This document shows, piece after piece, positions 1 to 8,532 of a stretch of DNA of 59,172 nucleotides. The notes under the pieces are model-generated. The model did not search any database. It saw only the letters and a list, made by a program, of their open reading frames with translations, and was not told the origin of the DNA. Numbering within the stretch: the stretch's first letter is position 1; each line of letters starts with the position of its first letter. The stretch is from an uncultured Alphaproteobacteria bacterium (GTDB lineage Bacteria; Pseudomonadota; Alphaproteobacteria; CAAGCB01; CAG-977), in the NCBI GenBank assembly GCA_944390195.1, contig CALXOZ010000013.1, positions 1 through 59,172 of the forward strand. The letters are read 5' to 3'. The translations under genes and the position numbers were made by a program.

Positions 1-162
1 CCGTATTATGTAGACGAGCAGGGTCAAGCTTACTACGTTGATGAGAACGGCAATTCCTATTATGTCGATGCGGAAGGTAAGCCGTATTATGTAGACGAGC
101 AGGGTCAAGCTTACTACGTTGATGAGAACGGTAATTCCTATTATGTCGATGCGGAAGGTAAG
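1..162 (+). repeat. Tandem 81-bp coding repeats built from 27-bp modules
   Basis: Bases 1-81 and 82-162 are identical except for one silent change (GGC to GGT in a Gly codon). Each 81-bp unit holds three related 27-bp modules encoding YYVDxxGxx. The array probably continues upstream of the window, because copy 1 begins exactly at the edge without a visible boundary. Confidence 0.9.
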
Positions 163-690
163 CCTATTGATGTTAATCAAATAAATGAGGATCAAAAAGA
201 AGATATTGAACTACATGAAGAAGATGCAGATTCTCATACAAGTGAAGAGGGTAAGTTAAATCAAATAGACTCCTCAAATTCTTATGATGGTGAAGAAGTC
301 CGTGATGAGGTGTCGGGTGGAGAACAAAAAGACGCTGTGGCGCCGAAAATTGAACAGTCTGAGTCCTTTAATGAAAAAGGTAATGAAGACTTCAAAGAAG
401 AAAAGATGCAAATTTTTTCTGTCAAAGATGAAGCAGGAGCACAATTTGAACCATCAACGCTTCAGGCGGTTGGAGACGTATCTGAATTTCATTCTTTATT
501 GCGTTTTGACGAAACATTTTATGAACAAGCTGTAAAACCGATTTTGATTTCTCCCCCTTCCGTTGTATTTGAAGGGATGCGCCCATATAATTCTCTCATT
601 CAGGGGAGTGAGAAGCGATTGCACATTCCTTCAGATAATGTTGTTATTTCTGTAACAGAAGAAAATGACGATCCGTATGTTAAAGGATAA
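1..690 (+). CDS. Acidic repeat protein, 5' end outside window (partial)
   Basis: The reading frame is open from the first base and stops at 690, so only the last 229 codons are seen. The first 54 residues are two copies of a 27-residue unit, itself three 9-residue modules of the type YYVDxxGxx (YYVDEQGQA, YYVDENGNS, YYVDAEGKP). A strongly acidic, Glu/Asp/Ser-rich linker of about 80 residues follows, then a less biased C-terminal part (SPPSVVFEGMRPYNSLIQ). I do not recognise a family. It lies 65 bp upstream of an unrecognised helical protein and a secretin-like lipoprotein on the same strand, so a role in the same envelope apparatus is plausible but inferred. No catalytic motif is visible. An internal ATG at 310 exists, but the frame is clearly coding upstream of it. 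Confidence 0.75.
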   Translation, partial: PYYVDEQGQAYYVDENGNSYYVDAEGKPYYVDEQGQAYYVDENGNSYYVDAEGKPIDVNQINEDQKEDIELHEEDADSHTSEEGKLNQIDSSNSYDGEEVRDEVSGGEQKDAVAPKIEQSESFNEKGNEDFKEEKMQIFSVKDEAGAQFEPSTLQAVGDVSEFHSLLRFDETFYEQAVKPILISPPSVVFEGMRPYNSLIQGSEKRLHIPSDNVVISVTEENDDPYVKG

Positions 691-755
691 TGTTGCTTTT
701 TAGTGATAAAACATAATATATATAAAACAGAGGGATTTTAGACGCGGGAAAGGAC

Positions 756-1745
756 ATGGCAGAAAAAGAGATACCAGAAGCTTTATCGTCTTTATTTGAA
801 GCAATTTTAGCGTATCAGGATACGCAAGAAGGGCTGGGGCGTTTACGTTCAATGGCGCAGTCTGTATTTGGACAATCGTGGAGGGAACAAATTTCCAGTA
901 TATTGCCGGATTGTCCGGATAGTATGCAGGCACGAGTCAAAGCCAATATCGATAGAGCGTTGATATATGAAAAGGCCAGCAATGTTTGGGCGGAAGTATC
1001 GCGTATGTTAGACCCGAAACGTCAGCTTAACGTTGCCCAAGTTAAAGCTCAATTGCCGGATATGCAGCGTTGCTTGTCAATATTCGGTAAAGCCGGTCAG
1101 GAACTGATTTCAAAATTGCAGGAAAAATTAGCGCAAACGGAAGCGAATCCTGCGACGGGAGGATCCGTTGTCGCCAGTAATTATGGTTTGACGGTAGAGC
1201 AATTATGGAATTTTGACCATTTTATGCGTTTAAAGACATATTATGATCAAACGATATCAAGAACAAGCGCCCGCTGTGTTCATTTGGGAGGTTTGGAGCT
1301 CAGTCAGTACCCATATTTTGGGTATATTTTGGACTTATTGGACGAAATATTGACTTTTGGAATGGAGATTATTACGCCTCCTTATGCCCAGATTATTAAA
1401 GAACGGTATAAGGGCGGAGAGGCGGCTTTGAAAAAAGTGTTAATGGAGTATAAGACCGAGTTTGAGAACAATGCTCCACCAGAGATGTTGGCGGAAGATG
1501 AATCTCTTGATGAAATCAAGAATCGTTTGGGTGCGTTAGCAGATAGTAATGAAGTTGAAGGCGATATAGGTCCGGCTCCGGACGGTTTTGAATCACCTGA
1601 TAATATGGATATGTCTTTGTTGCAGGTGCAGCCGGTTCAATCTCAAGTTATGAATCAACAAATGACGAAAACGCCGCAGAAGATGCCTGTTAAAACGCCG
1701 GTTCAGGTAAGAATGCCAATGAAACGTCCGAAACCGGCAGGATAA
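756..1745 (+). CDS. Unrecognised helical protein in secretin-like operon
   Basis: A 329-residue protein with no signal peptide and no membrane segment, so probably cytosolic. Residues 1-250 look largely alpha-helical. Residues 265-329 are a low-complexity tail rich in Pro, Met, Gln and Lys, ending in a basic stretch (MPVKTPVQVRMPMKRPKPAG). That tail resembles the Pro/Met-rich N-terminus of the membrane protein encoded at 3012, which may hint at interaction or shared composition. The gene sits 65 bp after the repeat protein and 19 bp before the secretin-like lipoprotein, so co-transcription is likely. I do not recognise the family; it could be a cytosolic component of a pilus or secretion apparatus, but nothing in the sequence proves that. 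The ATG at 756 follows a GGGAAAGGAC stretch that can serve as ribosome binding site. Confidence 0.75.
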   Translation: MAEKEIPEALSSLFEAILAYQDTQEGLGRLRSMAQSVFGQSWREQISSILPDCPDSMQARVKANIDRALIYEKASNVWAEVSRMLDPKRQLNVAQVKAQLPDMQRCLSIFGKAGQELISKLQEKLAQTEANPATGGSVVASNYGLTVEQLWNFDHFMRLKTYYDQTISRTSARCVHLGGLELSQYPYFGYILDLLDEILTFGMEIITPPYAQIIKERYKGGEAALKKVLMEYKTEFENNAPPEMLAEDESLDEIKNRLGALADSNEVEGDIGPAPDGFESPDNMDMSLLQVQPVQSQVMNQQMTKTPQKMPVKTPVQVRMPMKRPKPAG

Positions 1746-1764
1746 AGAAGAGGTCGACAAACTG

Positions 1765-3000
1765 ATGTTTTTTCAACGACTAAAAAGATATTTGTTTATA
1801 AGTGTTTTTTTCACGCTGGTTTCTGTTTTGACCGGTTGTAAAGGAGATGTTCGTGCCGGGCGTCCTCTTATTCAAAATAACCGACCAACGTCATTGCCTA
1901 CAGAACCCAGAACAACCCGCTCTGCAGAAATGGTAAGCTTGGAATCTCCGTTACGTTGCAATATAGAGGAAAACCGGGAAAAAATAATGACGGTAATTCC
2001 TTTTAAACAGGAAGCGTTTAAACTGGAACGTTCGGAAAAAGGCGATGCTCTGCCGCGTTATGAAGTGACAGGCTTTTCTTTTAACGGGCAGACGACCGAA
2101 CATGTTTTTAATAAATTGTTAAGCGAAGCGAAAATAAAGGTAGTTGCTCAGGGCGGTCCGTTTCCCGAATTGGCGGCGGAAGATGTCACAGGAGAACTTT
2201 CCGAAGTAATGGATATGATCGCAGATGCTTCAGATGTTTATTACCTGTATAACGATCAACAAAAGACAGTGATCGTCAGTCGCGAAGTCGGATGGAATTT
2301 ACATGTTCCGGAAAGACATGAAGTCATGATTGCTGTGTTGGATTCCCTTCGCGGAGCGGGGATCCATGATTTGGTTGTGAATTGGGCGGAGAACATTGTT
2401 TCTTTTAAAGGGGACAAGGTTGTTGAAGACAAAGTTCGCAAATTGATTGAATTGTTTGATACGGAACCTCGTTTGATTGTTTTCAATGTTCAAATTTGGC
2501 GTGTGAAGCCTTATAGCCGAACAAAAGAGATCGCGTGGCAGGAACTGGTTGATATCTTTGGGGCGGACAGGATCAAGTTCATGCTTAAAGGTGTTATGGG
2601 GCGTGCCTTGGTAACCGATCATGATATTAATGCCAGAAGTTTGAAAAACTTTTTAAATTCACGCGGGTCGGTTACACAAGTGTCTGAAGGAATGTTTATA
2701 GCGGCAAATAAATGGCGTTCCCGTTTTGACGTGGGACGTTGCGGTTCCATGTCAATGCCCGAAGCCCAATTGTCGATCATGGCGCAAACGGATATGTATG
2801 CTGAACGCCGTATGAAAACAAATATTACCTTGGATACCGACCAAGGGGAAATTACAGCCTTTACAGCACATAGTAAATTGGGGGATAATATAGTTTTAAT
2901 CGGTATTCCCTCATCCTCTTTCAGTGATTCATTAAATGGGTATGAAACAATTGTTATAATGACGCCCAGCATAGTAAGATTGATAAAAGAATTTAACTAA
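1765..3000 (+). CDS. Compact secretin-like outer-membrane lipoprotein
   Basis: A 411-residue protein starting with a lipoprotein signal (hydrophobic stretch then VLTGC, lipidated Cys25). Residues about 75-165 resemble a secretin N0-type domain (fold after the FSFNGQTTEHVFNKLL segment). Residues about 170-240 resemble an N1/KH-like repeat (VVNWAENIVSFKGDKVVEDK). The C-terminal half has features of a shortened secretin domain: an ASRxxxLNSRGSVTQVS-like segment (NARSLKNFLNSRGSVTQVS), a dGxIT strand and a closing YETIVIMTPSIVRLI, which matches the usual LVILITPxIV ending. Full secretins are usually 500 residues or longer, so this is a small variant, possibly of the type IVb pilus PilN kind. It is followed after 11 bp by a bitopic inner-membrane protein. 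The secretin assignment rests on eye-level pattern matching and should be read as probable, not certain. Confidence 0.6.
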   Translation: MFFQRLKRYLFISVFFTLVSVLTGCKGDVRAGRPLIQNNRPTSLPTEPRTTRSAEMVSLESPLRCNIEENREKIMTVIPFKQEAFKLERSEKGDALPRYEVTGFSFNGQTTEHVFNKLLSEAKIKVVAQGGPFPELAAEDVTGELSEVMDMIADASDVYYLYNDQQKTVIVSREVGWNLHVPERHEVMIAVLDSLRGAGIHDLVVNWAENIVSFKGDKVVEDKVRKLIELFDTEPRLIVFNVQIWRVKPYSRTKEIAWQELVDIFGADRIKFMLKGVMGRALVTDHDINARSLKNFLNSRGSVTQVSEGMFIAANKWRSRFDVGRCGSMSMPEAQLSIMAQTDMYAERRMKTNITLDTDQGEITAFTAHSKLGDNIVLIGIPSSSFSDSLNGYETIVIMTPSIVRLIKEFN

Positions 3001-3011
3001 AGGAGGAACAG

Positions 3012-3884
3012 ATGTCATCAGAACAGCAACATCCGCCTTATCCGCCGGCATCCCAAGGTGTGAAAACCGTACGTCCTGCAGGCGTCGCGGTTAAAGGAAT
3101 GCCTCCTCATACACCAGTGGTAAAGATGCCGGGAATGAAAGTGCCTCGTCCGATGGGGATGCCCCATCAAACGGGGGGGATAAGAGGGGGATCCTATCCT
3201 GTTTCAACACCTGCCTCGTCTGTTCCTGTTCCTCCTGCCAGTGAATTCGTTATTCCTCCCAGTATTCCGGAATCGAAAGAAACAGATTTTTTTCCTCCTG
3301 TTCCTTCTGTTAATACAGCGGAAATCAATGTGGATGATGTATGGGGCGGGGAAAAAAATATTTTTACAGACGATTTGGCATCGGCATCTTTTGGAAAAGA
3401 AAAAAGAAGAACAGATGCGGATGAAGATACAGATTCTGAATATTCTTCGGATTTAATGGATGATCTGTATTATGAACAGAATCCTTACGAAAAAAATATG
3501 GCTTCCGACTTGGGGTTGCCGCCGGCGTTTATCAAAACGAAGGTTCTTGTTCCATTGTTTGTGTTTTTTTTGTTTTGCGGTGGACTTTTTGGGTATTTTA
3601 CTGCTGCTTTGAATAATAATTCGTCCTCCGAATTACCAGGTGTGGTTTATAATGCAGAGATTCCGAAAGGACGACCTCGTTGCGGTATAGCTCAAAAAGG
3701 TCAAGGATGTGTGTTATATTTAATGAATGCTCAACGTCGCGAAATAGAGGCAAAAGAATTTTTCAATATGGCGTCAGATATGTTGAACATTCCAAAATTT
3801 CAAATAGAAACATCAAATATACGATATGCGACGATGCGGATTCCTCCGGGGTATATAGCATTGATCAATGTGCCGCCCTTATAA
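3012..3884 (+). CDS. Proline-rich bitopic membrane protein
   Basis: A 290-residue protein with a long cytoplasmic N-terminus: residues 1-105 are rich in Pro, Met, Val and Gly, and residues 105-165 are acidic. One transmembrane helix lies at about 178-200 (VPLFVFFLFCGGLFGYF). The last 90 residues should be periplasmic and contain two cysteines (RCGIAQKGQGC) that could form a disulfide. A strong Shine-Dalgarno sequence (AAAGGAGGAACAG) precedes the ATG. As the last gene of the operon with the secretin-like lipoprotein, it could link a cytosolic motor or scaffold to the outer-membrane part, as PilP/TcpP-type proteins do. I do not recognise the family by sequence, so that role is inference. Confidence 0.75.
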   Translation: MSSEQQHPPYPPASQGVKTVRPAGVAVKGMPPHTPVVKMPGMKVPRPMGMPHQTGGIRGGSYPVSTPASSVPVPPASEFVIPPSIPESKETDFFPPVPSVNTAEINVDDVWGGEKNIFTDDLASASFGKEKRRTDADEDTDSEYSSDLMDDLYYEQNPYEKNMASDLGLPPAFIKTKVLVPLFVFFLFCGGLFGYFTAALNNNSSSELPGVVYNAEIPKGRPRCGIAQKGQGCVLYLMNAQRREIEAKEFFNMASDMLNIPKFQIETSNIRYATMRIPPGYIALINVPPL

Positions 3885-3929
3885 AGATTTTTCAAAGTTT
3901 ATAAAAATATTTTCGAAAAAAGACGGGAA

Positions 3930-3967
3930 AAGGAGTTGCCGGTTTTGAGGTCAACTCCTTAACTTTA
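3930..3967 (+). terminator. Hairpin closing the secretin-like operon
   Basis: Nine-base-pair stem AAGGAGTTG / CAACTCCTT with a 13-base loop, 45 bp after the stop of the bitopic protein. The following T-run is weak (CTTTAT), so termination efficiency is uncertain. Confidence 0.55.
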
Positions 3968-4047
3968 TAAGAATAAAGTATTTTTTTATCTGTTTGACTA
4001 AGAGTACATTTTTTGTCAAAAAAATTGAAAAAATGTTGAAAAAATGT

Positions 4048-4077
4048 TTGCAAAAAATAAAAAAATCGGTGTAATAT
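4048..4077 (+). promoter_or_regulatory. Putative sigma-70 promoter for iscX-RNase J
   Basis: TTGCAA at 4048-4053 and TAATAT at 4072-4077, separated by 18 bp, about 50 bp upstream of the iscX start, in a very A-rich stretch. It is the best match between the terminator-like hairpin and iscX. Upstream copies of TTGAAAAAATG are repeats of the same AT-rich motif rather than clear extra promoters. Confidence 0.45.
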
Positions 4078-4125
4078 GAATCTTAATGGACTTCGGGAAG
4101 TCTAACTGGAAAAGGAGAATAGGTT

Positions 4126-4332
4126 ATGGCGTTGAGTTGGAAAGATTATTGTGAAATAGCAGATGCATTAAATGAAGCATATCCCGACAAGGCTTTAACC
4201 GACATGAAAAATGAAGAGTTAATTCAGTTGGTAAAATCTTTAGCGGATTTTGATGATCCGAACGAACCCGATGAAACGGTATTAAGTGCCATTTGGAATC
4301 GTTGGGTTTATGTTGCATATCCCGAAGGTTAA
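4126..4332 (+). CDS. iscX: IscX-like Fe-S assembly protein
   Basis: A 68-residue acidic protein matching the IscX (YfhJ) family across its length: LSWKDYCEIADALNEAYPD at the start, ADFDDPNEPDE in the middle and AIWNRWVYVA at the end, the same order as the LxWxDxxEIAxALxExYPD, DFxDDP and AILxxWxxE segments of the family. IscX is a small adaptor that binds IscS and frataxin-like partners and modulates Fe-S cluster assembly. Here it stands alone, without iscSUA-hscBA-fdx around it, and is followed 27 bp later by an RNase J-like gene. A GGAAAAGGAGAATAGG Shine-Dalgarno region precedes the ATG. The length is normal for the family (about 65 residues). Confidence 0.85.
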   Translation: MALSWKDYCEIADALNEAYPDKALTDMKNEELIQLVKSLADFDDPNEPDETVLSAIWNRWVYVAYPEG

Positions 4333-4359
4333 TAGTTTTTATAGAGGAAAGGTAAAGTT

Positions 4360-6036
4360 ATGACTGAAAAAAGAACCGAGTTCGAATCTCTTGGCGGTAA
4401 TAACTTGGACGGAATCGGCGGCAACGCCAAAAAAATTACATATACAGCAGAAGACGGAACGAAAAGATCAATCCAAATCGATTGCGGTATGAAGTTTTCG
4501 GACAAGGCTGTAACCGGAGTGGATAATTATATCGCTCCTTTAGAATGTGACGATTTATTAATTACTCATGCCCATGCAGATCATATCGCGGGGATAGTTC
4601 ATCATATTCAAATGAATCCGGACAAGCCGTTGAATATTTATGCTGATAAATTCACACATGAATTTATGTTTGCAGAAATGACCAAACAAGGTTTGCCTTT
4701 AGATAAGATGCCCAAATTTCATGATGTGAAAGATGGTGAAAAGTTTTCAGTCAATGGCTTTGAAATTGAACCTGTTCCCGTTACTCACTCCGCTCCTGGG
4801 GCGATCGCGTTTGTTGTTGAGTCTCCGGATGGCACGCGCTTGATGGATTTGGGGGATTTTAAGACGACAAAAGTCGAACTTGGCAAAGGATGGGAAGATG
4901 ACCGTATTGCTCAGGTTTTTGCAAAAGGGATTGATGTTTGTTTTTGTGATTCCACATCAACGACCTCAAAAGAGGTCACTCCGTCCTATGACGCCGTAAC
5001 AAAAGGGTTTAAAAAAATCCTGTATGATAATCCGAATGCCCAGATGATGGTCGGGACGATTGCCCGTTCCGCTCAACAAATGATGGCAGATGTAATTGCC
5101 GTTGCGGAATATGCAAAAGAAACAGGAACAAAGCCTCGTACATTTATTTTAGACGGTGCCTCTTTGATTCAGGTAAATAACTGCTTGAACAAATCCGGTA
5201 TGAATATGAGTCAGGTTTGTTATGAACGCACAGGGGTTAGAGTAAACATTGTTGATGCAAAATCTCCCGAAGCAAAAGCGATTCCTCCTCAAGAACGCAT
5301 TTATATGGTTACTGGGACGCAGGGCGAACAAATGGCTTCGATGGCGCGCGTCGCTCGTGGAGAAAACAGAAATATTCATCCGTCTTCTACTTGTCCGAAT
5401 TTGTGTGTCAACCAGCAGGCTGTCATCCCGTCAGGCAACAATCAGGTCATTGTTGATGAAATGATGGAAATGTTGCGTGCTCAAGGCTGGAAAACCATGA
5501 TCCCTGAAAGAGGCGCTCCGTTCGTTGATGGAGAAACATATTATGTTTCTGGGCACGGACGTGCTGGGGATATGGAAAAGGTTGCAGATTTGGCGGCTGC
5601 CAATCAACCTGCGGGTCGGCCTTGTACGTTTATCGGTATTCACGGGGACGAAGCTCAAACCAAAGCAACCGAAGAAATATTTAAAAATAAAGGGCAGAAA
5701 GTCGAACATATTACAAATGCTCAAAAAGTCGTTGTTTCCAAAGGTCAAGTACAGGTTTCTTCTACGATTGGAAAAGCAAGCCGTATAGCTGTCATTGATG
5801 ATAACGATAACTTTATGGATCCAGATTTCCGTTATATCAAACAGGCATTTAATCCTGTTTCTAAGAAATGGGAAGATGTTAAGCAGATTGATTACGAGAA
5901 AATTTTGGTTTCCAAAAATGATCGTAAGCACTCTAAAGGTGGTAAGGGCGGTAGAGGTGGCAAAGGCGGTAAAAAAGGTCATCGCCGTGAGATGAGCCCT
6001 CAATTAATGCAACAAATGGCTCAGAAATATCGTTAG
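4360..6036 (+). CDS. RNase J-like metallo-beta-lactamase/beta-CASP protein
   Basis: A 558-residue protein with the metallo-beta-lactamase signature HAHADH at residues 70-75, a THSAPGA motif 3 and a LGDFKTT motif 4. Next comes a beta-CASP section with DSTST, TIARSAQQM and SGHGRAGD. This order matches RNase J, which degrades and matures RNA by endo- and 5'-exonuclease activity. The motifs are divergent from classical RNase J (HxHEDH and THSIPDS are usual), so it may be a distinct subfamily. The C-terminus carries a short basic Gly/Lys/Arg tail (GGKGGRGGKGG) before the last 20 residues, a likely RNA-binding extension. It is probably co-transcribed with iscX, 27 bp upstream, and is followed by a strong terminator. 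Nuclease function is inferred from motifs. Confidence 0.8.
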   Translation: MTEKRTEFESLGGNNLDGIGGNAKKITYTAEDGTKRSIQIDCGMKFSDKAVTGVDNYIAPLECDDLLITHAHADHIAGIVHHIQMNPDKPLNIYADKFTHEFMFAEMTKQGLPLDKMPKFHDVKDGEKFSVNGFEIEPVPVTHSAPGAIAFVVESPDGTRLMDLGDFKTTKVELGKGWEDDRIAQVFAKGIDVCFCDSTSTTSKEVTPSYDAVTKGFKKILYDNPNAQMMVGTIARSAQQMMADVIAVAEYAKETGTKPRTFILDGASLIQVNNCLNKSGMNMSQVCYERTGVRVNIVDAKSPEAKAIPPQERIYMVTGTQGEQMASMARVARGENRNIHPSSTCPNLCVNQQAVIPSGNNQVIVDEMMEMLRAQGWKTMIPERGAPFVDGETYYVSGHGRAGDMEKVADLAAANQPAGRPCTFIGIHGDEAQTKATEEIFKNKGQKVEHITNAQKVVVSKGQVQVSSTIGKASRIAVIDDNDNFMDPDFRYIKQAFNPVSKKWEDVKQIDYEKILVSKNDRKHSKGGKGGRGGKGGKKGHRREMSPQLMQQMAQKYR

Positions 6037-6045
6037 AAAATTTAA

Positions 6046-6075
6046 AAAGAGCGCTTTTATAGCGCTCTTTTTTTT
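6046..6075 (+). terminator. Rho-independent terminator after RNase J-like gene
   Basis: Ten-base-pair stem AAAGAGCGCT / AGCGCTCTTT with a five-base loop followed by a run of Ts, starting 9 bp after the stop codon. Confidence 0.9.
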
Positions 6076-7246
6076 GAACGGTGCTAATTAGTTTAAGAGC
6101 TTATGGTAACAGGATAAAATCCTCTTTTATAAGCTTTCTTCTTTCAATAGATCTGTATCTTTGAAATCAAGGGATTATCTACATAACAAAGATATAAAAG
6201 TAAGACAGTCTTATAAAAATTACTGTATATTTTTTTATTAGTATGGAAAACGAAAGTTATTCAATCGGCAAGAAATTGATGAGGCTATAAAACAAGTAAA
6301 GAAAGATGATAAAACTTTACTGGTATGAAGTTAGCGGGCTATGAGGGGGCTTTAAAATGAATGTTAGGCGGTGTTCTGCTATAATGTTTAAAGTCTATAC
6401 GGTATTGTATTAGGCGCAAAAGAAAATGAGTTCCTTTTGAAATCTTGTTTGAAAAGATTGTGCCATTGTTAATAAAGTAAACGTAAAATTTATATGCGTA
6501 ATTTGATTGAGCTGAATTGTTACAGGTTAAGTTTCATAAATTTTAAGATATAAAAATAATATCACTTATTGTTTATTCGTGTTTATTTCCTAAAAAAGTC
6601 ATTGTACTGGTTAAGTTGTTCAGAAAAACTGACAGCCATACAAAAAATCATTTGATACAGCTATTATTGTCTCAACCAAAGAATTTCGGACTAAAACTAA
6701 CTTCTTTGATACAATGAAAATTGATCTTTATGGTGGATAGCTATTGAAGCCTAAGGGTAAGTATAAGAATGGTTTGAATGAGCTGTTTTAATGATGTAAC
6801 ACAGCTGATATCAGCTTGTTTTTATGCTACTGTAACAGCAAAAAGTATTTTATGGTATCTAGAAAATCATGCTGAACTGTTCAATCGAAAGAAGCTGAAT
6901 ATCACAGAAATAGAAATTTGCTTAGGATTATGTTTGTATACCGCAGGAAATTCCCTAAAAGATAAGAGTATTTCGTTTCACATTTTTTTGGTAAAGAAGC
7001 CTGATGATTGATGGATGCCGGCACAATATAAAATTCAAGAACCGAGATAAAGAGTTTCTGTGTAAAGAAAAAATACGCGAATGATTACCATTCGTATTAA
7101 AAACTATTTGGAAGAGGGGAGCTTTTAATCAAAAGAGATTGGACTTATCCGTTATATTTGCACCTATGGATAATGGCTAGAGTTAGAAGCGCGACTATAT
7201 ATAGAACTTGTCGTGTTTAAGCAGGAAAGCTTTGGAAAAATGATAA
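6076..7246. other. Gene desert with probable decayed sequence
   Basis: About 1.17 kb with no convincing coding frame. The longest stretch (6778-7011, plus strand, 77 codons) has no recognisable family, no ribosome binding site and Cys-rich, low-plausibility composition. Short stretches between stops in one plus-strand frame (for example around 6660-6790, KPKGKYKNGLNELF) read like protein remnants. That suggests a decayed gene, but I cannot name it. No repeats, tRNA or clear IS ends were seen. Confidence 0.5.
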
Positions 7247-7247
7247 A

Positions 7248-7285
7248 TAAAAACACCATTCAAGTAAGAAAAAACTTGAATGGTG
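7248..7285 (-). terminator. Terminator for the accD/CoA-transferase operon
   Basis: A perfect 12-bp inverted repeat, CACCATTCAAGT (7254-7265) and ACTTGAATGGTG (7274-7285). Read on the minus strand it is followed by TTTTTATTT. It lies 24 bp beyond the stop of the CoA-transferase gene. Confidence 0.9.
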
Positions 7286-7309
7286 AAGAATTTTATTAAA
7301 ACAATATAA

Positions 7310-8509
7310 TCAGATGACTCCTTCTTTTTTCAGGAGTTCGATTTGATCGGGATCAATTCCCAGATTTATCAAAATTTCATTGGTATTTTGCCCTAATGCG
7401 GGAGCCCCGACACGATAAGTGTTATCTTGAGGTAAAGAAGACATTTTAATTGGGCAGGCGGGAATTTTAATGTCTTCAAGCCCTTTGGTTGTTGTATTCA
7501 GAAGCATATTTCTTTCCAATACTTGCGGGTCGTGACAAATATCTTCAAGATTTTGAATGGGTGAAACAGGAATTGAATTTTTATCCAGCAACTCAATCCA
7601 TTCATTGGCTGTTTTTGTTTGGAAAACGTTTTGCAATGCGGCGCCAAGTTCTTCGACATGTTCATGTCGAGCATTAATAGTATTGAATCTGGAGTCTTGA
7701 GCAATTTCAGGGTGTCCTATGGCATTGCAAAGCCTTTGGAACATGGCTTCACCGGCTATGGCGGCGAGGACGAAGTGTTTATCGGAAGCTTTAAATGACT
7801 GGAACGGGGTTTCAGTTGCATGACGGCATCCGACAGCTTTGGGAGGAACTTTTGTTGCTTGGTAACGCATCATAGCACTTTCCAGTAAAGCGACTTGACA
7901 ATCAAGCATGGATATGTCGATTTGTTGACCGGTTTGAGTTTTTTCGCGCTGATAGAGGGCTGTTGTAATGGCGGTAACAGCGAATACGCCTGCGATCATA
8001 TCGCTGAAGGACACTCCAATCATCATGGGATCGCCGTCTGGATATCCAGTCAGACTCATGATACCGCCGCGAGCCTGTGCCAAGATGTCATAGGAAGGTT
8101 TTAACCTGTCAGGACCTGTTTGACCGTATCCGGAGATGGAGGCATAGATGAGTTTTGGGTTTAATAGTTTTACATTTTCGTAATCCAGACCGAACTTTGC
8201 CATGATCCCCGGTCTGAAGTTTTCAACGAGCACATCGGCTTTTTGGATTAATGTTTTTAAGATAGCAACCGCCTTAGGGTTTTTAAGGTTGAGAGTTAGA
8301 CTTTTTTTCCCGCCATTGACAGATTCGAAATAAAGACTTTTATCATCTTTGAAAGGAGCGAACAATCTGGAGTCGTCTCCATGTGCGGGATTTTCGATTT
8401 TAATAACCTCCGCTCCCAGATCGAAAAGCATTTGAGTTGCGAAGGGACCTGCAAGGACACGGGTCAAGTCTAGAATACGTATGCCGTTGAGCGGTTTTTG
8501 TTGTGCCAT
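7310..8509 (-). CDS. Class III (CaiB/BaiF) CoA-transferase
   Basis: A 399-residue protein with the family N-terminus LxGIRILDLTRVLAGPFATQ, the VENFRPGIMAKFGLDY segment, and ISGYGQTGP. The catalytic Asp is at about residue 170 (GVSFSDMIAGV). The family moves CoA between carboxylic acids through an aspartyl-CoA thioester intermediate; the substrate (formyl, oxalyl, succinyl, carnitine and so on) cannot be read from sequence. The length is normal. The start is supported by an AGGAG about 9 bp upstream. It is the last gene of the ihfB-lapA-accD run, only 23 bp after accD. That places it beside malonyl-CoA synthesis, though a shared pathway is inference. Confidence 0.9.
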   Translation of the reverse strand: MAQQKPLNGIRILDLTRVLAGPFATQMLFDLGAEVIKIENPAHGDDSRLFAPFKDDKSLYFESVNGGKKSLTLNLKNPKAVAILKTLIQKADVLVENFRPGIMAKFGLDYENVKLLNPKLIYASISGYGQTGPDRLKPSYDILAQARGGIMSLTGYPDGDPMMIGVSFSDMIAGVFAVTAITTALYQREKTQTGQQIDISMLDCQVALLESAMMRYQATKVPPKAVGCRHATETPFQSFKASDKHFVLAAIAGEAMFQRLCNAIGHPEIAQDSRFNTINARHEHVEELGAALQNVFQTKTANEWIELLDKNSIPVSPIQNLEDICHDPQVLERNMLLNTTTKGLEDIKIPACPIKMSSLPQDNTYRVGAPALGQNTNEILINLGIDPDQIELLKKEGVI

Positions 8510-8532
8510 CTACTGAATTCTCCTGAGGTGGT

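Noticed and set aside
6778-7011. Small 77-codon plus-strand gene
   Set aside because: No ribosome binding site, no family resemblance, and it lies in a region full of stops; probably chance or remnant.
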